From contig NZ_JAUSZD010000002.1 of assembly GCF_030817275.1 (NCBI RefSeq), positions 248,001 through 312,000 on the forward strand: a stretch of DNA of 64,000 nt, read 5' to 3'. The number at the start of each line of letters is the position of its first letter. The first letter of the stretch is position 1. Under the pieces are notes generated by a model. The model saw only the letters and a list, made by a program, of their open reading frames with translations, ran no database searches and was not told the origin of the DNA. Below are positions 9,299 to 18,247 of the stretch, one piece after another. A program made the position numbers and the translations under genes. This DNA is from Paenibacillus sp. V4I7. Its GTDB lineage: Bacteria; Bacillota; Bacilli; Paenibacillales; NBRC-103111.

Positions 9299-10174
9299 TT
9301 GTCCGAAACATCATCTGAATCTGTGCTGCTTGTCGATGGCATGGCTTTATTATTTCGTGGTTATTACGCCACTTCTTCCAGTGGTTACATTATGAGAACA
9401 AGTGCCGGCATGCCGGTTAACGGGGTTTATGGTTTTCTTAAATATTTCCTAGATGCGATTCAGACGTTCAAACCTACACATGTTGTTTGCTGCTGGGATA
9501 TGGGAAGTAAGACGTTTCGTACCGAGAAATTTGATAATTACAAAGCGAATCGCGGACCTGCTCCTGAGGAGTTGATTCCTCAGTTTGATTTAGTGAAGGA
9601 AGTAACGGCCAGCTTCAACATTCCAAACGTGGGTGTTATCGGATACGAAGCGGATGATTGCATAGGCACATTGGCAAGTACATATAGTCCATCTACGAAG
9701 GTACAGATTCTAACAGGCGATCACGATATGCTTCAGCTTGTAAATGAGAATACGGAAGTTATTATTATGAAAAAAGGTCAATCCAACTATATGGTGTATA
9801 CACTCGAGACCTTGATGGAAGAGAAAAGTTTAACACCTGCTCAAATTATCGATCTAAAGGGTTTAACAGGAGATACGGCGGATAACTATCCAGGGGTAAA
9901 AGGAATTGGTGAGAAAACAGCGACCAAACTGCTCATGGAATATCAGGACATCGCCGGGATTTTGGAAAATTTAGCGCTACTGCCGAAAGGTGTTCGCGCC
10001 AAAATTGAAGCCGAGATCGACATGCTGCATTTATCACGTGATTTGGCTACGATTCGTTTGGATGCGCCTGTCGCTTGTGCGCTGGAAGAATGCGGCTGGT
10101 CGATGGAGCGGGAGAAGGTTATTAGCAAGTTCGAGGAATTGGAATTCAAAGGTTTGATGAGATTAATTGGTTAA
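9299..10174 (+). CDS. 5'-3' exonuclease (Pol I N-domain/YpcP-like)
   Basis: A 291-residue flap/5'-exonuclease of the FEN family, like the 5'-nuclease domain of DNA polymerase I but free-standing. The metal site includes LLVDGMALLFRGY at the N-terminus and ILTGDHDMLQLV. The helix-hairpin-helix DNA-binding motif is GLTGDTADNYPGVKGIGEKTA. It would remove RNA primers or flaps during replication and repair. The start is TTG 9299, eight bases after AGGAG; ATG 9272 in the same frame lies upstream of that site. B. subtilis ypcP is the closest counterpart I recall. Confidence 0.88.
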   Translation: MSETSSESVLLVDGMALLFRGYYATSSSGYIMRTSAGMPVNGVYGFLKYFLDAIQTFKPTHVVCCWDMGSKTFRTEKFDNYKANRGPAPEELIPQFDLVKEVTASFNIPNVGVIGYEADDCIGTLASTYSPSTKVQILTGDHDMLQLVNENTEVIIMKKGQSNYMVYTLETLMEEKSLTPAQIIDLKGLTGDTADNYPGVKGIGEKTATKLLMEYQDIAGILENLALLPKGVRAKIEAEIDMLHLSRDLATIRLDAPVACALEECGWSMEREKVISKFEELEFKGLMRLIG

Positions 10175-10184
10175 ACAAATAGAG

Positions 10185-10227
10185 CAGGGACAGGGCATAA
10201 GAATGAGCCGTTGTCCCTGTTTTTTTT
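10185..10227 (+). terminator. Intrinsic terminator after the exonuclease gene
   Basis: CAGGGACA (10185-10192) pairs with TGTCCCTG (10212-10219), followed by eight T. The 19-base loop may add a GGC/GCC inner stem. Confidence 0.85.
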
Positions 10228-10421
10228 ACGTTCAGGTTAGTCACTCCTTCATATGTAAAAACCCAAAAATGATGATCCATTTTGGAAAATGCAGGTTGTT
10301 AGTTGCCAATTTAATGATGATTTTAATTTTTAATGATTTATTTTTTGAAAGGGCTTCCATACGATAGGAGGAGGATTCACTCTACAGCAGAATAAAGCAG
10401 CGAACTTGGTGGGAGTGACAA

Positions 10422-13400
10422 TTGAGAAGAGGTGTTGTTGTTGTGACGAGAGCGTTTGGTAAAAAAAACAGTTTACGATTAATTCGCGTACTTAACATCG
10501 TACTCGCGATGACTTTGATCATCGCCTGGGTACCGCTATGGTCCCCAGTACATGCTGAAGAAGACGGTGCTGGTGCAGGTGCAGCAGCAACAGGAACGCC
10601 AGGTGGGGTGGATGCCAGTGCATTAAGATTATGGCTTAAAGCTAATCCGGACAGCGTAACTCATAATGCCAATGGCGATGTTACAGAATGGAGAGACAGC
10701 AGTTCGAACGGAAATAAATTTATAAATGACGGTACAATCGTCGGAACCGCGATTCGTCCTAAACCAAAGTTTGTAAGCTCTATTGACCCTAAAGCCATAA
10801 ATTTTCAACCCACAATTAAATTTGGCCGTAGCGGGTCAAGTATTTTACAAGATGTTGACGGCCTGTTCGCAGACAATGAAATAGTTAATAATGCGAGTGT
10901 TTACGCCGTAACGGGGGGATTGTCTAGGTCAGACCAGAGCTCTCTTGTTTTTTATCAAACCTTAAAAAATAACATGAAATTAGGGGCGTTTATCCCGAAT
11001 TATTCCACAAATACCAAATTGAGTACGTCTTATTTTGATGCGGGTGCTACTGCATCGGGAACTGGAGATCCGAGAATAAGTGCAGCTTATCAAATTCCCT
11101 TATTGAATTATAACGTATGGGGATTCAATTTTGATGCGAATAGGGCGGTCGGGAACGCGGTCTATCAGTCTATTTCCCTCGATGGTAAGGTGGTAGCTGA
11201 GTCGACTAGCCCCCGTCTTCCGATTGTTGGAGCGATTACTCCTATGGTTCTCGGTTCCAATGGCTCAGGAGCTGGAGGTTTTGGCTACGATGGACAAGTC
11301 GGTGAAATGATCATTTTCACCAATCCACTCACGACGACGCAGAGGCGTCAGGTAGAATCGTATTTGGCCATCAAGTTCGGTACTCCTCTTAAAGAGGGTA
11401 ATTACTTGTCCGCTGGTTTCTCACCGCAGGTTGTTTGGGATGCAGCCGTTAATGCTGAATTCGGAAACAATGTAGCTGGCATAGGGCTTGATCAAATGGG
11501 AGCGCTGGACCAAAAGCAAAGCCGAAGCAGTGATGGTCCTGCTGCATCTCAAGTATTAATCAGCGCGAAGCAAGCGTTAACGGATAAGCAATATCTGCTC
11601 TGGGGCGATAATGAAAGTGCAAGCCCATCAACATCCTATGGGCAGGGCTTTAAGAAGTTGGCACGTACATGGAAGGTACAGAATACTGGAAATGTCGGGC
11701 AAGTGCAAATAGCCATTCCCAAAAGTGTAATTCCACTAGGAGGTGTGCTGTTAAAAAGCGATAGCAGCGGTTTCGCGAATACGACGCCAATTCCAATGAG
11801 TTTGGCTCAAGTTGGGGGAGCAGATTATTACGTTGCCGAAGCAACTTTATCCAATGGCACCTATTTCACCTTCGCTGAGAAGTTACCGGAAATTCAACTT
11901 TCCTCACTCGAACTATGGGTTGGAACCCAACAAATTACAATGAACACACCATTCGTTCCATTCAAGTCAAACGGGTACGAGGCTGTTGTTTCGCAAAACA
12001 CGGAGAACATCCGAGTAACTGCACAAGCGGAAGCTGGAGCCGCAGTGAAGATAACTTTGAACAATTATGTAAACTCTGGGATGTCGGTGACGGATCCCAC
12101 CCAAATACCGTTAGTGCCGGGAGTAAACAAACTAACCATCAGTCTGTCAAAGGATGATGCAATAAATGAGTATCATGTTGACTTGATCCGCCGTTTGTCT
12201 AAAGGGGAGAACGGCAAAATCGATCTTTATGCAGGAACTGTCACGGCTAGTTCGTATCAGCCGAATACGACTAATATCCCTACCAATGTAGTGGATGGTA
12301 TTTTGACAGATGATAACCGTTGGTCGGCCTCCGGTCAAGGAGAATGGCTACAATTCGACTTGGGACAACCTGAGACAGTTACGTACTTAGATATTGCTTA
12401 CTTAAGCGCAAGAGAACGGCAGTCCAATTTCGAAATATTAGGCTCAAATGATCCTGAATTTGCGACGAGCGAAATTTTATTACCAAAAAGAAAGAGTCGA
12501 GCTCTTCTACCTACGGATGCAGCTATGCAATCCTATGTTTTGACAAACCCAATTTCTGCACGTTATTTGCGAATTGTTGGATATGGTAACACCGCCAGTG
12601 GGAGTTCGGGTAACTGGAATAGTATTATAGAAACTGCACTATTTACGGGAATAGCCCCAAATATTGTTGAACCTGTGGAACCAAGTGGACCTCTGCAAGC
12701 AGGCGATAAACCTGTGGGCGATTTGCCACCGATGAAAGTTGTGAAAGTGAGTACTGCTGAGCAACTGCAGAATGGGCTTGAACAAGCTGCTAAAGGAACG
12801 GTAATCGAGCTTCAAAACGGGATTTATGAACAGAACGGACCGTTTGTAGTGAAAGATAAGCAGGGTACGGCTGTACTACCGATTCGTATTATTGCGGCGG
12901 AGCAGGGTAAGGCAGTTATTACAGGTAATAGCTATATGCACATTGAAAATTCTAACTATATTGAAGTATCGGGACTTACATTCCGAAATGGAATTGGGAC
13001 AACCGTGAAAGACCAGACGCTGAATTACAGAGGAGTGGACCCTGACCTTGTTTCTACTTTGACGGGTGTACACCCGGGTGTTGAACTGCATAACTCTAGC
13101 AATGTGACTATTCTGCGCAACACCTTTGCACTTGACGAGACTGGTCAGCCTTTCCGATTTACCATTACTGAAAATACGATAAGCAAAACAGTTTGGTGTT
13201 TAATTGGGGTTGAATATAGCTGTCGATATGGCGGCGGAAGCACATACACGCCTGACGGAGCTGTATATGTCGGAGATACCCCTCATACAAATCCCACTCT
13301 GGAGACCGACAACGGAACCAACCGACATTATATCCGTGTTGAGGGCATAAGCAGCCATAACCGGATTGCTTACAATGATATTGGTCCTAAGAAAGGGTTC

Positions 13401-15422
13401 GGCGCAGTGATCACATATAACGGAGAGCCGGGGTATACGGTTTCGGAGTACGATGTGATCGAGTACAATCATTTCCACGACATTGGTCCACGCGTGTCAA
13501 ATGGCTTGGAAGCAATTCGCCTCGGATTATCCGGGTTGTCTCTGGCTTCTGGTCATATGATCATTCAGTATAATTTGTTCGACGGGCTCAATGCTGAAGA
13601 TGAGATTATCTCCGTGAAGAGCAGTGATAATATAATCCGCTACAATACGGTTCGAAATTCGTTCGGAGGTATCGTCGCACGACACGGGCATCGCAACAGC
13701 TTTTATGGCAATTTCATTATCGGCGATGGTAAGAAGGCTGGAATGAGCGGATTTCGTATTTATGGTAATGATCATAAAATTTATAACAACTATATGGAAG
13801 GGCTTACCAACAGAATTATTCAGCTTGACGGGGGCACCGTAGACGCAGGTTTGGACGGCGGCATCAATCCAACTGTTAAATGGGGAGAAGGACCGGATCA
13901 GTCAGCGTTGTTAAGAACGCTGTCGGAAGAGCGCCAGACAGAGCTTTTACGTGGGCACTGGCGCCAGTACAACGTACAAATATTTAACAATACAATGGTA
14001 AATGTCGGAAACAACACGAACGGCTTCTATATTGGCGGAAGAACCTTCCAGCCAGTTGGAACGAAGATCTACAACAATCTGGTCTTTAGCAACGCAGGCA
14101 CGATATTTAATGAAACATCCTTAATAAAGGATATAGATCGACCGACTTATGTCGGCAACATGGTGGACGGAATTGCAGCGGTATCCGCTAATGCAACCGT
14201 TATCGGCTCGACATATAAAGGAGATCTAAAGCTGGTTCGCAATAGCGATGGTTTAATCCGACTATCAGGGCTCAGTCCGGCCATCGATGCGTCGCAGAGC
14301 ATGTATGTTGCCCTGGAGGACATGGACGGACAAACGAGACGTATGATTTCCGATGCAGGAGCTGACGAATATGCACCTGGAATCACGCCAACCAATAGAC
14401 CGCTGACAGCGTCTGCTGTCGGACCGAATGTAGGTTTGACGGGTCCAATTGAAGAAACCGAGCCAGGTTTGAGCGATCTCCAGCTGAAGCCGGATCTCAC
14501 GCTGAGTCCAAATTTCACTTCAAATGTAACCTACTACACGGTAACAGTTCCTTCAGGAACAAACAGCCTGAAGCTCATCCCTGCCACGCTAACAAATGAT
14601 TCAGTTGTGATGGTAAGTTTGGATGGCAATGCACGTCAATCTGTCTCTAACGGGGAAGAAAGCAATTCGTTGGACATTGGTCAAAATGGGAGCGTTATCC
14701 TGATTGAAGTAGCGCTGACTTCTGGGAAAAGCAAAGTGTACACTATTTTTGCAAGACGCCAGATGGATCATTCATCTTCATCGTCAGGGTCAACAGGATC
14801 ATCAACGTTGCCAACGATACCAGCTCCTGTGCCGATACAAGTACCTGCACCGCAGCCAACACCAACACCTCCGACTCCGCCGAGGACAGGGAAAACCTTT
14901 GTCGATGTTGTCTCCCATTGGTCGTCAGAAGCAGTTTCCAAAGCTACTGCAAGGGGTATTGTACACGGTTATGAAGATGGCAGTTTCAAGCCGAACGAAC
15001 CAACGACAAGAATGCAATTTGCTACAATGCTGGTTCGCGCATTGGGCTTGAATATTAAATCTTCAGGACGTGAGTTCGCTGACCAGGCAGATATCCCGGA
15101 TTGGGCAACGGGTGAAGTGGCTGCAGCGCTTGATGCGGGAATTCTTCAAGGGTATGAAGATAATTCCTTACGTCCCAATGTACCAATTAACCGGGCTGAG
15201 ATGGTCATCATGCTTTTAAGAGCGTATCCGCAAAGGGAAGATATGTCTGTTGCCCCATCCTTCAGCGATAGATCGCAAATTCCATCTTGGGCGGTTTCAG
15301 ATGTATCTCATGCAGTAGCACTGGGTCTCGTCGATGGACGGGAGAACAACCGGTTTGCACCGATGGAAACGGCAACCAGATCTGAAGCCGTAACGGTAAT
15401 CATACGTATGCTAGAGAAATAG
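10422..15422 (+). CDS. SLH-anchored PL6-type (alginate lyase/chondroitinase B) multidomain surface protein
   Basis: A 1666-residue secreted protein. A signal peptide ends near residue 46 (SPVHA before EEDG). Then come a LamG/concanavalin-like region (about 60-325), a linker domain (330-480), a cadherin-like sandwich (490-590), a discoidin F5/8 C-like domain (about 598-745), a PL6-type right-handed beta-helix (about 770-1310, opening with MKVVKVSTAEQLQ), a second cadherin-like domain (about 1348-1440), a Ser/Pro linker and three SLH motifs (about 1490-1660). It probably cleaves alginate, chondroitin or a related uronate polymer while attached to the wall. TTG 10422 follows GGGAGTG; GTG 10443 is an alternative. 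An AGGAGGAGG at about 10366 has no start after it. AraC gene downstream, convergent. Confidence 0.8.
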   Translation: MRRGVVVVTRAFGKKNSLRLIRVLNIVLAMTLIIAWVPLWSPVHAEEDGAGAGAAATGTPGGVDASALRLWLKANPDSVTHNANGDVTEWRDSSSNGNKFINDGTIVGTAIRPKPKFVSSIDPKAINFQPTIKFGRSGSSILQDVDGLFADNEIVNNASVYAVTGGLSRSDQSSLVFYQTLKNNMKLGAFIPNYSTNTKLSTSYFDAGATASGTGDPRISAAYQIPLLNYNVWGFNFDANRAVGNAVYQSISLDGKVVAESTSPRLPIVGAITPMVLGSNGSGAGGFGYDGQVGEMIIFTNPLTTTQRRQVESYLAIKFGTPLKEGNYLSAGFSPQVVWDAAVNAEFGNNVAGIGLDQMGALDQKQSRSSDGPAASQVLISAKQALTDKQYLLWGDNESASPSTSYGQGFKKLARTWKVQNTGNVGQVQIAIPKSVIPLGGVLLKSDSSGFANTTPIPMSLAQVGGADYYVAEATLSNGTYFTFAEKLPEIQLSSLELWVGTQQITMNTPFVPFKSNGYEAVVSQNTENIRVTAQAEAGAAVKITLNNYVNSGMSVTDPTQIPLVPGVNKLTISLSKDDAINEYHVDLIRRLSKGENGKIDLYAGTVTASSYQPNTTNIPTNVVDGILTDDNRWSASGQGEWLQFDLGQPETVTYLDIAYLSARERQSNFEILGSNDPEFATSEILLPKRKSRALLPTDAAMQSYVLTNPISARYLRIVGYGNTASGSSGNWNSIIETALFTGIAPNIVEPVEPSGPLQAGDKPVGDLPPMKVVKVSTAEQLQNGLEQAAKGTVIELQNGIYEQNGPFVVKDKQGTAVLPIRIIAAEQGKAVITGNSYMHIENSNYIEVSGLTFRNGIGTTVKDQTLNYRGVDPDLVSTLTGVHPGVELHNSSNVTILRNTFALDETGQPFRFTITENTISKTVWCLIGVEYSCRYGGGSTYTPDGAVYVGDTPHTNPTLETDNGTNRHYIRVEGISSHNRIAYNDIGPKKGFGAVITYNGEPGYTVSEYDVIEYNHFHDIGPRVSNGLEAIRLGLSGLSLASGHMIIQYNLFDGLNAEDEIISVKSSDNIIRYNTVRNSFGGIVARHGHRNSFYGNFIIGDGKKAGMSGFRIYGNDHKIYNNYMEGLTNRIIQLDGGTVDAGLDGGINPTVKWGEGPDQSALLRTLSEERQTELLRGHWRQYNVQIFNNTMVNVGNNTNGFYIGGRTFQPVGTKIYNNLVFSNAGTIFNETSLIKDIDRPTYVGNMVDGIAAVSANATVIGSTYKGDLKLVRNSDGLIRLSGLSPAIDASQSMYVALEDMDGQTRRMISDAGADEYAPGITPTNRPLTASAVGPNVGLTGPIEETEPGLSDLQLKPDLTLSPNFTSNVTYYTVTVPSGTNSLKLIPATLTNDSVVMVSLDGNARQSVSNGEESNSLDIGQNGSVILIEVALTSGKSKVYTIFARRQMDHSSSSSGSTGSSTLPTIPAPVPIQVPAPQPTPTPPTPPRTGKTFVDVVSHWSSEAVSKATARGIVHGYEDGSFKPNEPTTRMQFATMLVRALGLNIKSSGREFADQADIPDWATGEVAAALDAGILQGYEDNSLRPNVPINRAEMVIMLLRAYPQREDMSVAPSFSDRSQIPSWAVSDVSHAVALGLVDGRENNRFAPMETATRSEAVTVIIRMLEK

Positions 15423-15451
15423 AAACAGCAGGTTGAAATAAGACTACAGGA

Positions 15452-15488
15452 ACCGCTTTTCCGAAGGAGGGCGGTCTTGTTGTTTTTA
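15452..15488 (+). terminator. Probable terminator of the PL6/SLH gene
   Basis: ACCGCTTTTC (15452-15461) can pair with GGAGGGCGGT (15466-15475) through three G-U pairs around a CGAA loop, followed by TTGTTGTTTTT. Confidence 0.55.
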
Positions 15489-15611
15489 TTGCCTGATCTG
15501 TGCGGCAGTTTGCCCAAAGAATGGATCGATAATAGTGCACCTTTTTTGGAAATTAGTTAGCCGCGTTTATTGGTAATGCTTAGATTAAGGTGAAACTGAA
15601 CTCTTGCGATT

Positions 15612-16448
15612 TCATTCCTTCCGATAGCGAAGAGGTGTCGTTTTGGTCATTTGACGGAAGACGCGTCCGAACTGCACAAGTGACCCGAACCCTACCTGCT
15701 CAGCGATCAAAATCACTTTAAGTTTCGTAGTTGTCAATAGTCGCTGCGCTTCTTGCACACGAACGAGATTCACATATTCAACAAGCGAAAATCCGGTGAT
15801 TTCCTTGAACATCCGGCTTAAATAGGCCGGGCTGATTTCGAATCGCTCAGCTAGCTCTTCCAGACGGATAGGTTCAGGATAATGAATATTGATAAATCTC
15901 ACGATGGTGGAAATTTTCCGATGCAGAGGTGAAACGTGTTCAGGAGATGTGGACGGATGCATAAGGACGAAGCGTGCTGTGAATAGCAGAAGCTCGGTCA
16001 AATATTGCCGCAATGCGAAATTTTGCCCAAGCTGAGCCTCCTTCGATTCATGAATCAATTTACCAAGAATGTCTTCGACCAAGCGCCGAGTAGGCAGATC
16101 CAATCGCAGAACGGGTGTAGCATACGTGAAAGCATCGAGAAGAAATGGAGCCTCCTCTTTGATATTTGCTAAAAAGCTATCATCAAAATTAATCACTACA
16201 CGCGCATGTCCTAAGTTGTCCGAGTCTGATGTCGCATGAAGCTCACGCCGATTTATAAGCACAAGGTCCCCAGGAAGAATGAGATACGAACGATCACGAA
16301 TGAAGTACATACGCTCACCTTCGTACAAATAGTAAAGCTCGTACATGTCATGCATGTGTTGAGTCCTCTCGAAGGATCCAGAACGATGAATATGTTGGAT
16401 ATAAAATGGACCTTCATCTTCATTGCCGAAGGTGACAGTTCGTGACAT
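15612..16448 (-). CDS. AraC-family transcriptional regulator with cupin sensor
   Basis: A 278-residue regulator. The N-terminal half is a cupin (HDMYELYYLYEGERMYFI, then LPGDLVLINRRELHA) that usually senses a sugar. The C-terminal 100 residues hold two helix-turn-helix units (LAERFEISPAYLSRMFKE and IAEQVGFGSLVQFGRVFRQ). AAAGGAG lies before the ATG. It diverges from the UxaE gene and converges on the PL6 gene, so both are plausible targets. The effector is unknown but likely a uronate or oligosaccharide, judging from the neighbours. Confidence 0.88.
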   Translation of the reverse strand: MSRTVTFGNEDEGPFYIQHIHRSGSFERTQHMHDMYELYYLYEGERMYFIRDRSYLILPGDLVLINRRELHATSDSDNLGHARVVINFDDSFLANIKEEAPFLLDAFTYATPVLRLDLPTRRLVEDILGKLIHESKEAQLGQNFALRQYLTELLLFTARFVLMHPSTSPEHVSPLHRKISTIVRFINIHYPEPIRLEELAERFEISPAYLSRMFKEITGFSLVEYVNLVRVQEAQRLLTTTKLKVILIAEQVGFGSLVQFGRVFRQMTKTTPLRYRKE

Positions 16449-16589
16449 AGGTAGGACTCCTTTGGTTCTCTATGATTATTTGAAGTATACCATGATTTTA
16501 GTGAAAAATATGAATAGTTTTAATAAAAAATAAGAAGAGATGATGAGAAAATTTTCGTACCTTGCGATATGATTAAGCTATGAGAAATG

Positions 16590-16603
16590 AGTAAACGCTT
16601 GCA
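16590..16603 (+). promoter_or_regulatory. CcpA cre-like catabolite repression site
   Basis: AGTAAACGCTTGCA matches the Bacillus cre consensus TGWAARCGYTWNCA at 13 of 14 positions under its loose form. It sits about 20 bases before the uxaE start, where bound CcpA-HPr would block transcription. No clear -35/-10 pair was found upstream. Confidence 0.6.
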
Positions 16604-16624
16604 AAACAAGGGAGGATTTACACA

Positions 16625-18109
16625 ATGAAACAGCTTATCGAAGCTATAAAATCAGGAAATATAACGGCATTTTCTTCACCAGATGTGAAAGTGTATGCAT
16701 CATCCTACACGCAAGTAGGTAATACGTCCCTTCTAATGGTGCGAACAACGGCAGGAAAGAAGCTTATCGCTGCCGGCGAGGGCGAACTATACGACCAACT
16801 TATTGGTGAAAACGTGGACGGCGGCAAAGTGGCATCTCTATCTCACGAAAATCGTCTGATACTTAACCAGTTTCTTCCATATACGGCTCCGCAAGCATTT
16901 GGTACACAAGTAGCTACAATGGGTTTAGGGGATCGACTTGGGATTGCAAGCCCAGGACATATTCAAACGATTCGCGGCAGAGACATTCGCCCTGTCCTAG
17001 CACAGCAAAGTATTCGTGAGCTCGCGCTAACAGGCCGAACCTATGAGGATGTTTTGGATGCGGCTGCTTATGCTGTATTTCAAGAAGGCTACAAAGATGG
17101 GTATGGTGCAGACGGCGACCATTTGAAGAAAGAAGAAGACATCAAGTATGCGCTGCGTCTTGGTTTTACAATGCTGACACTGGATTGCTCGGAAAATATC
17201 GACAATACCATTGAATCCATGTCTGAAGCGGATATCGCTGCAAAATACGAGCAGCTACCAGCTAGTTTGCGCAATCATTATGAAAAGCGATACTTAGAGA
17301 CTGCAGCTAATGTTCCTGGAGCAACGCTCCACTATACACGTCAAGCTCTACAGAAAGATGTCCTGATCTATGATGCAGCGATTAATTTCATGGAAGCTAT
17401 CTTCCGTAAGTATATCGCGACGCTTGATCGCGCAGTTGATTTTGAAATCTCTATCGATGAAACGGCTACGCCGACATCTCCTGAAGCGCACTACTTGGTA
17501 GCTAACGAACTTCGTGATCGCGGGGTTACAATTTTCAGTATGGCGCCGCGCTTCTGTGGTGAATTCCAGAAAGGAATTGACTATATCGGCGATATCGCTC
17601 AGTTTGAACGTGAATTAGCTAGCCATGCCGCGATTGCTGTGCATTTCGAATACAAGCTTAGCATTCATTCCGGCAGCGATAAATTCAGCGTATTCCCGCT
17701 CATCGGGCAGTACACGAACGGCCTGTTCCATATCAAAACAGCTGGAACGAACTGGCTCGAAGCCGTACGTGTCGTAGCGAAGGTAAATCCTTCCCTATAC
17801 CGCCGCATGCATCAGTATGCGCTTGATCATTTCAGTGAGGCTACAGCTTACTATCATGTAACAACTGACATTAACGCTATCGTCACACTGGGTGAAGTGA
17901 GCGATGCCGATCTGCCGGATTATATGGAAGAAAATAATGCTCGCCAACTGCTGCACATCACTTACGGCTTGCTACTTCAATCCAAGAACGCCGATGGCAG
18001 CAAACAATTTGCGGACGAATTCTTCCAAACACTAGCTGAGCAAGAAGATGCCTTTGCTGAAGGTCTTCGCTCTCATATTGGCAGACATTTAGAGCTGCTA
18101 GGTAAATAA
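16625..18109 (+). CDS. uxaE: Tagaturonate epimerase family protein (UxaE-like)
   Basis: A 494-residue cytoplasmic enzyme resembling the UxaE family, which interconverts D-tagaturonate and D-fructuronate in galacturonate breakdown. Recognised features are the FGTQVATMGLGDRLGIASPGH region near residue 95, RDIRPVLAQQS, the DGYGADGDHLK metal-site-like segment near residue 160, and FSMAPRFCGEFQKGIDY with ISIDETATPTSPEAHY in the barrel. GGGAGGATTTACACA precedes the ATG. It is the only intracellular uronate-catabolic gene here; uxaC, uxuA and kdgK are not seen. The cre-like site upstream suggests glucose repression. Family assignment is from memory of sequence patterns, not a search. Confidence 0.72.
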   Translation: MKQLIEAIKSGNITAFSSPDVKVYASSYTQVGNTSLLMVRTTAGKKLIAAGEGELYDQLIGENVDGGKVASLSHENRLILNQFLPYTAPQAFGTQVATMGLGDRLGIASPGHIQTIRGRDIRPVLAQQSIRELALTGRTYEDVLDAAAYAVFQEGYKDGYGADGDHLKKEEDIKYALRLGFTMLTLDCSENIDNTIESMSEADIAAKYEQLPASLRNHYEKRYLETAANVPGATLHYTRQALQKDVLIYDAAINFMEAIFRKYIATLDRAVDFEISIDETATPTSPEAHYLVANELRDRGVTIFSMAPRFCGEFQKGIDYIGDIAQFERELASHAAIAVHFEYKLSIHSGSDKFSVFPLIGQYTNGLFHIKTAGTNWLEAVRVVAKVNPSLYRRMHQYALDHFSEATAYYHVTTDINAIVTLGEVSDADLPDYMEENNARQLLHITYGLLLQSKNADGSKQFADEFFQTLAEQEDAFAEGLRSHIGRHLELLGK

Positions 18110-18116
18110 TTATAGA

Positions 18117-18150
18117 GTCGATCTCCAGATATGCGGAGGTCGGCTTTTTA
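18117..18150 (+). terminator. Intrinsic terminator after uxaE
   Basis: GTCGATCTCC (18117-18126) pairs with GGAGGTCGGC (18135-18144) with two G-U pairs, then TTTTTATT. The 3' arm and T-run are nearly identical to the terminator at 28934-28970. Confidence 0.85.
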
Positions 18151-18247
18151 TTATGTGAGACCTATTCGTCCATCGCTTGTAGACCCGTAAGGATTTAAGT
18201 ATGATTAAACAAGTTAGAGAAAGACAGTAAGATTGCGAGGTACCTGG

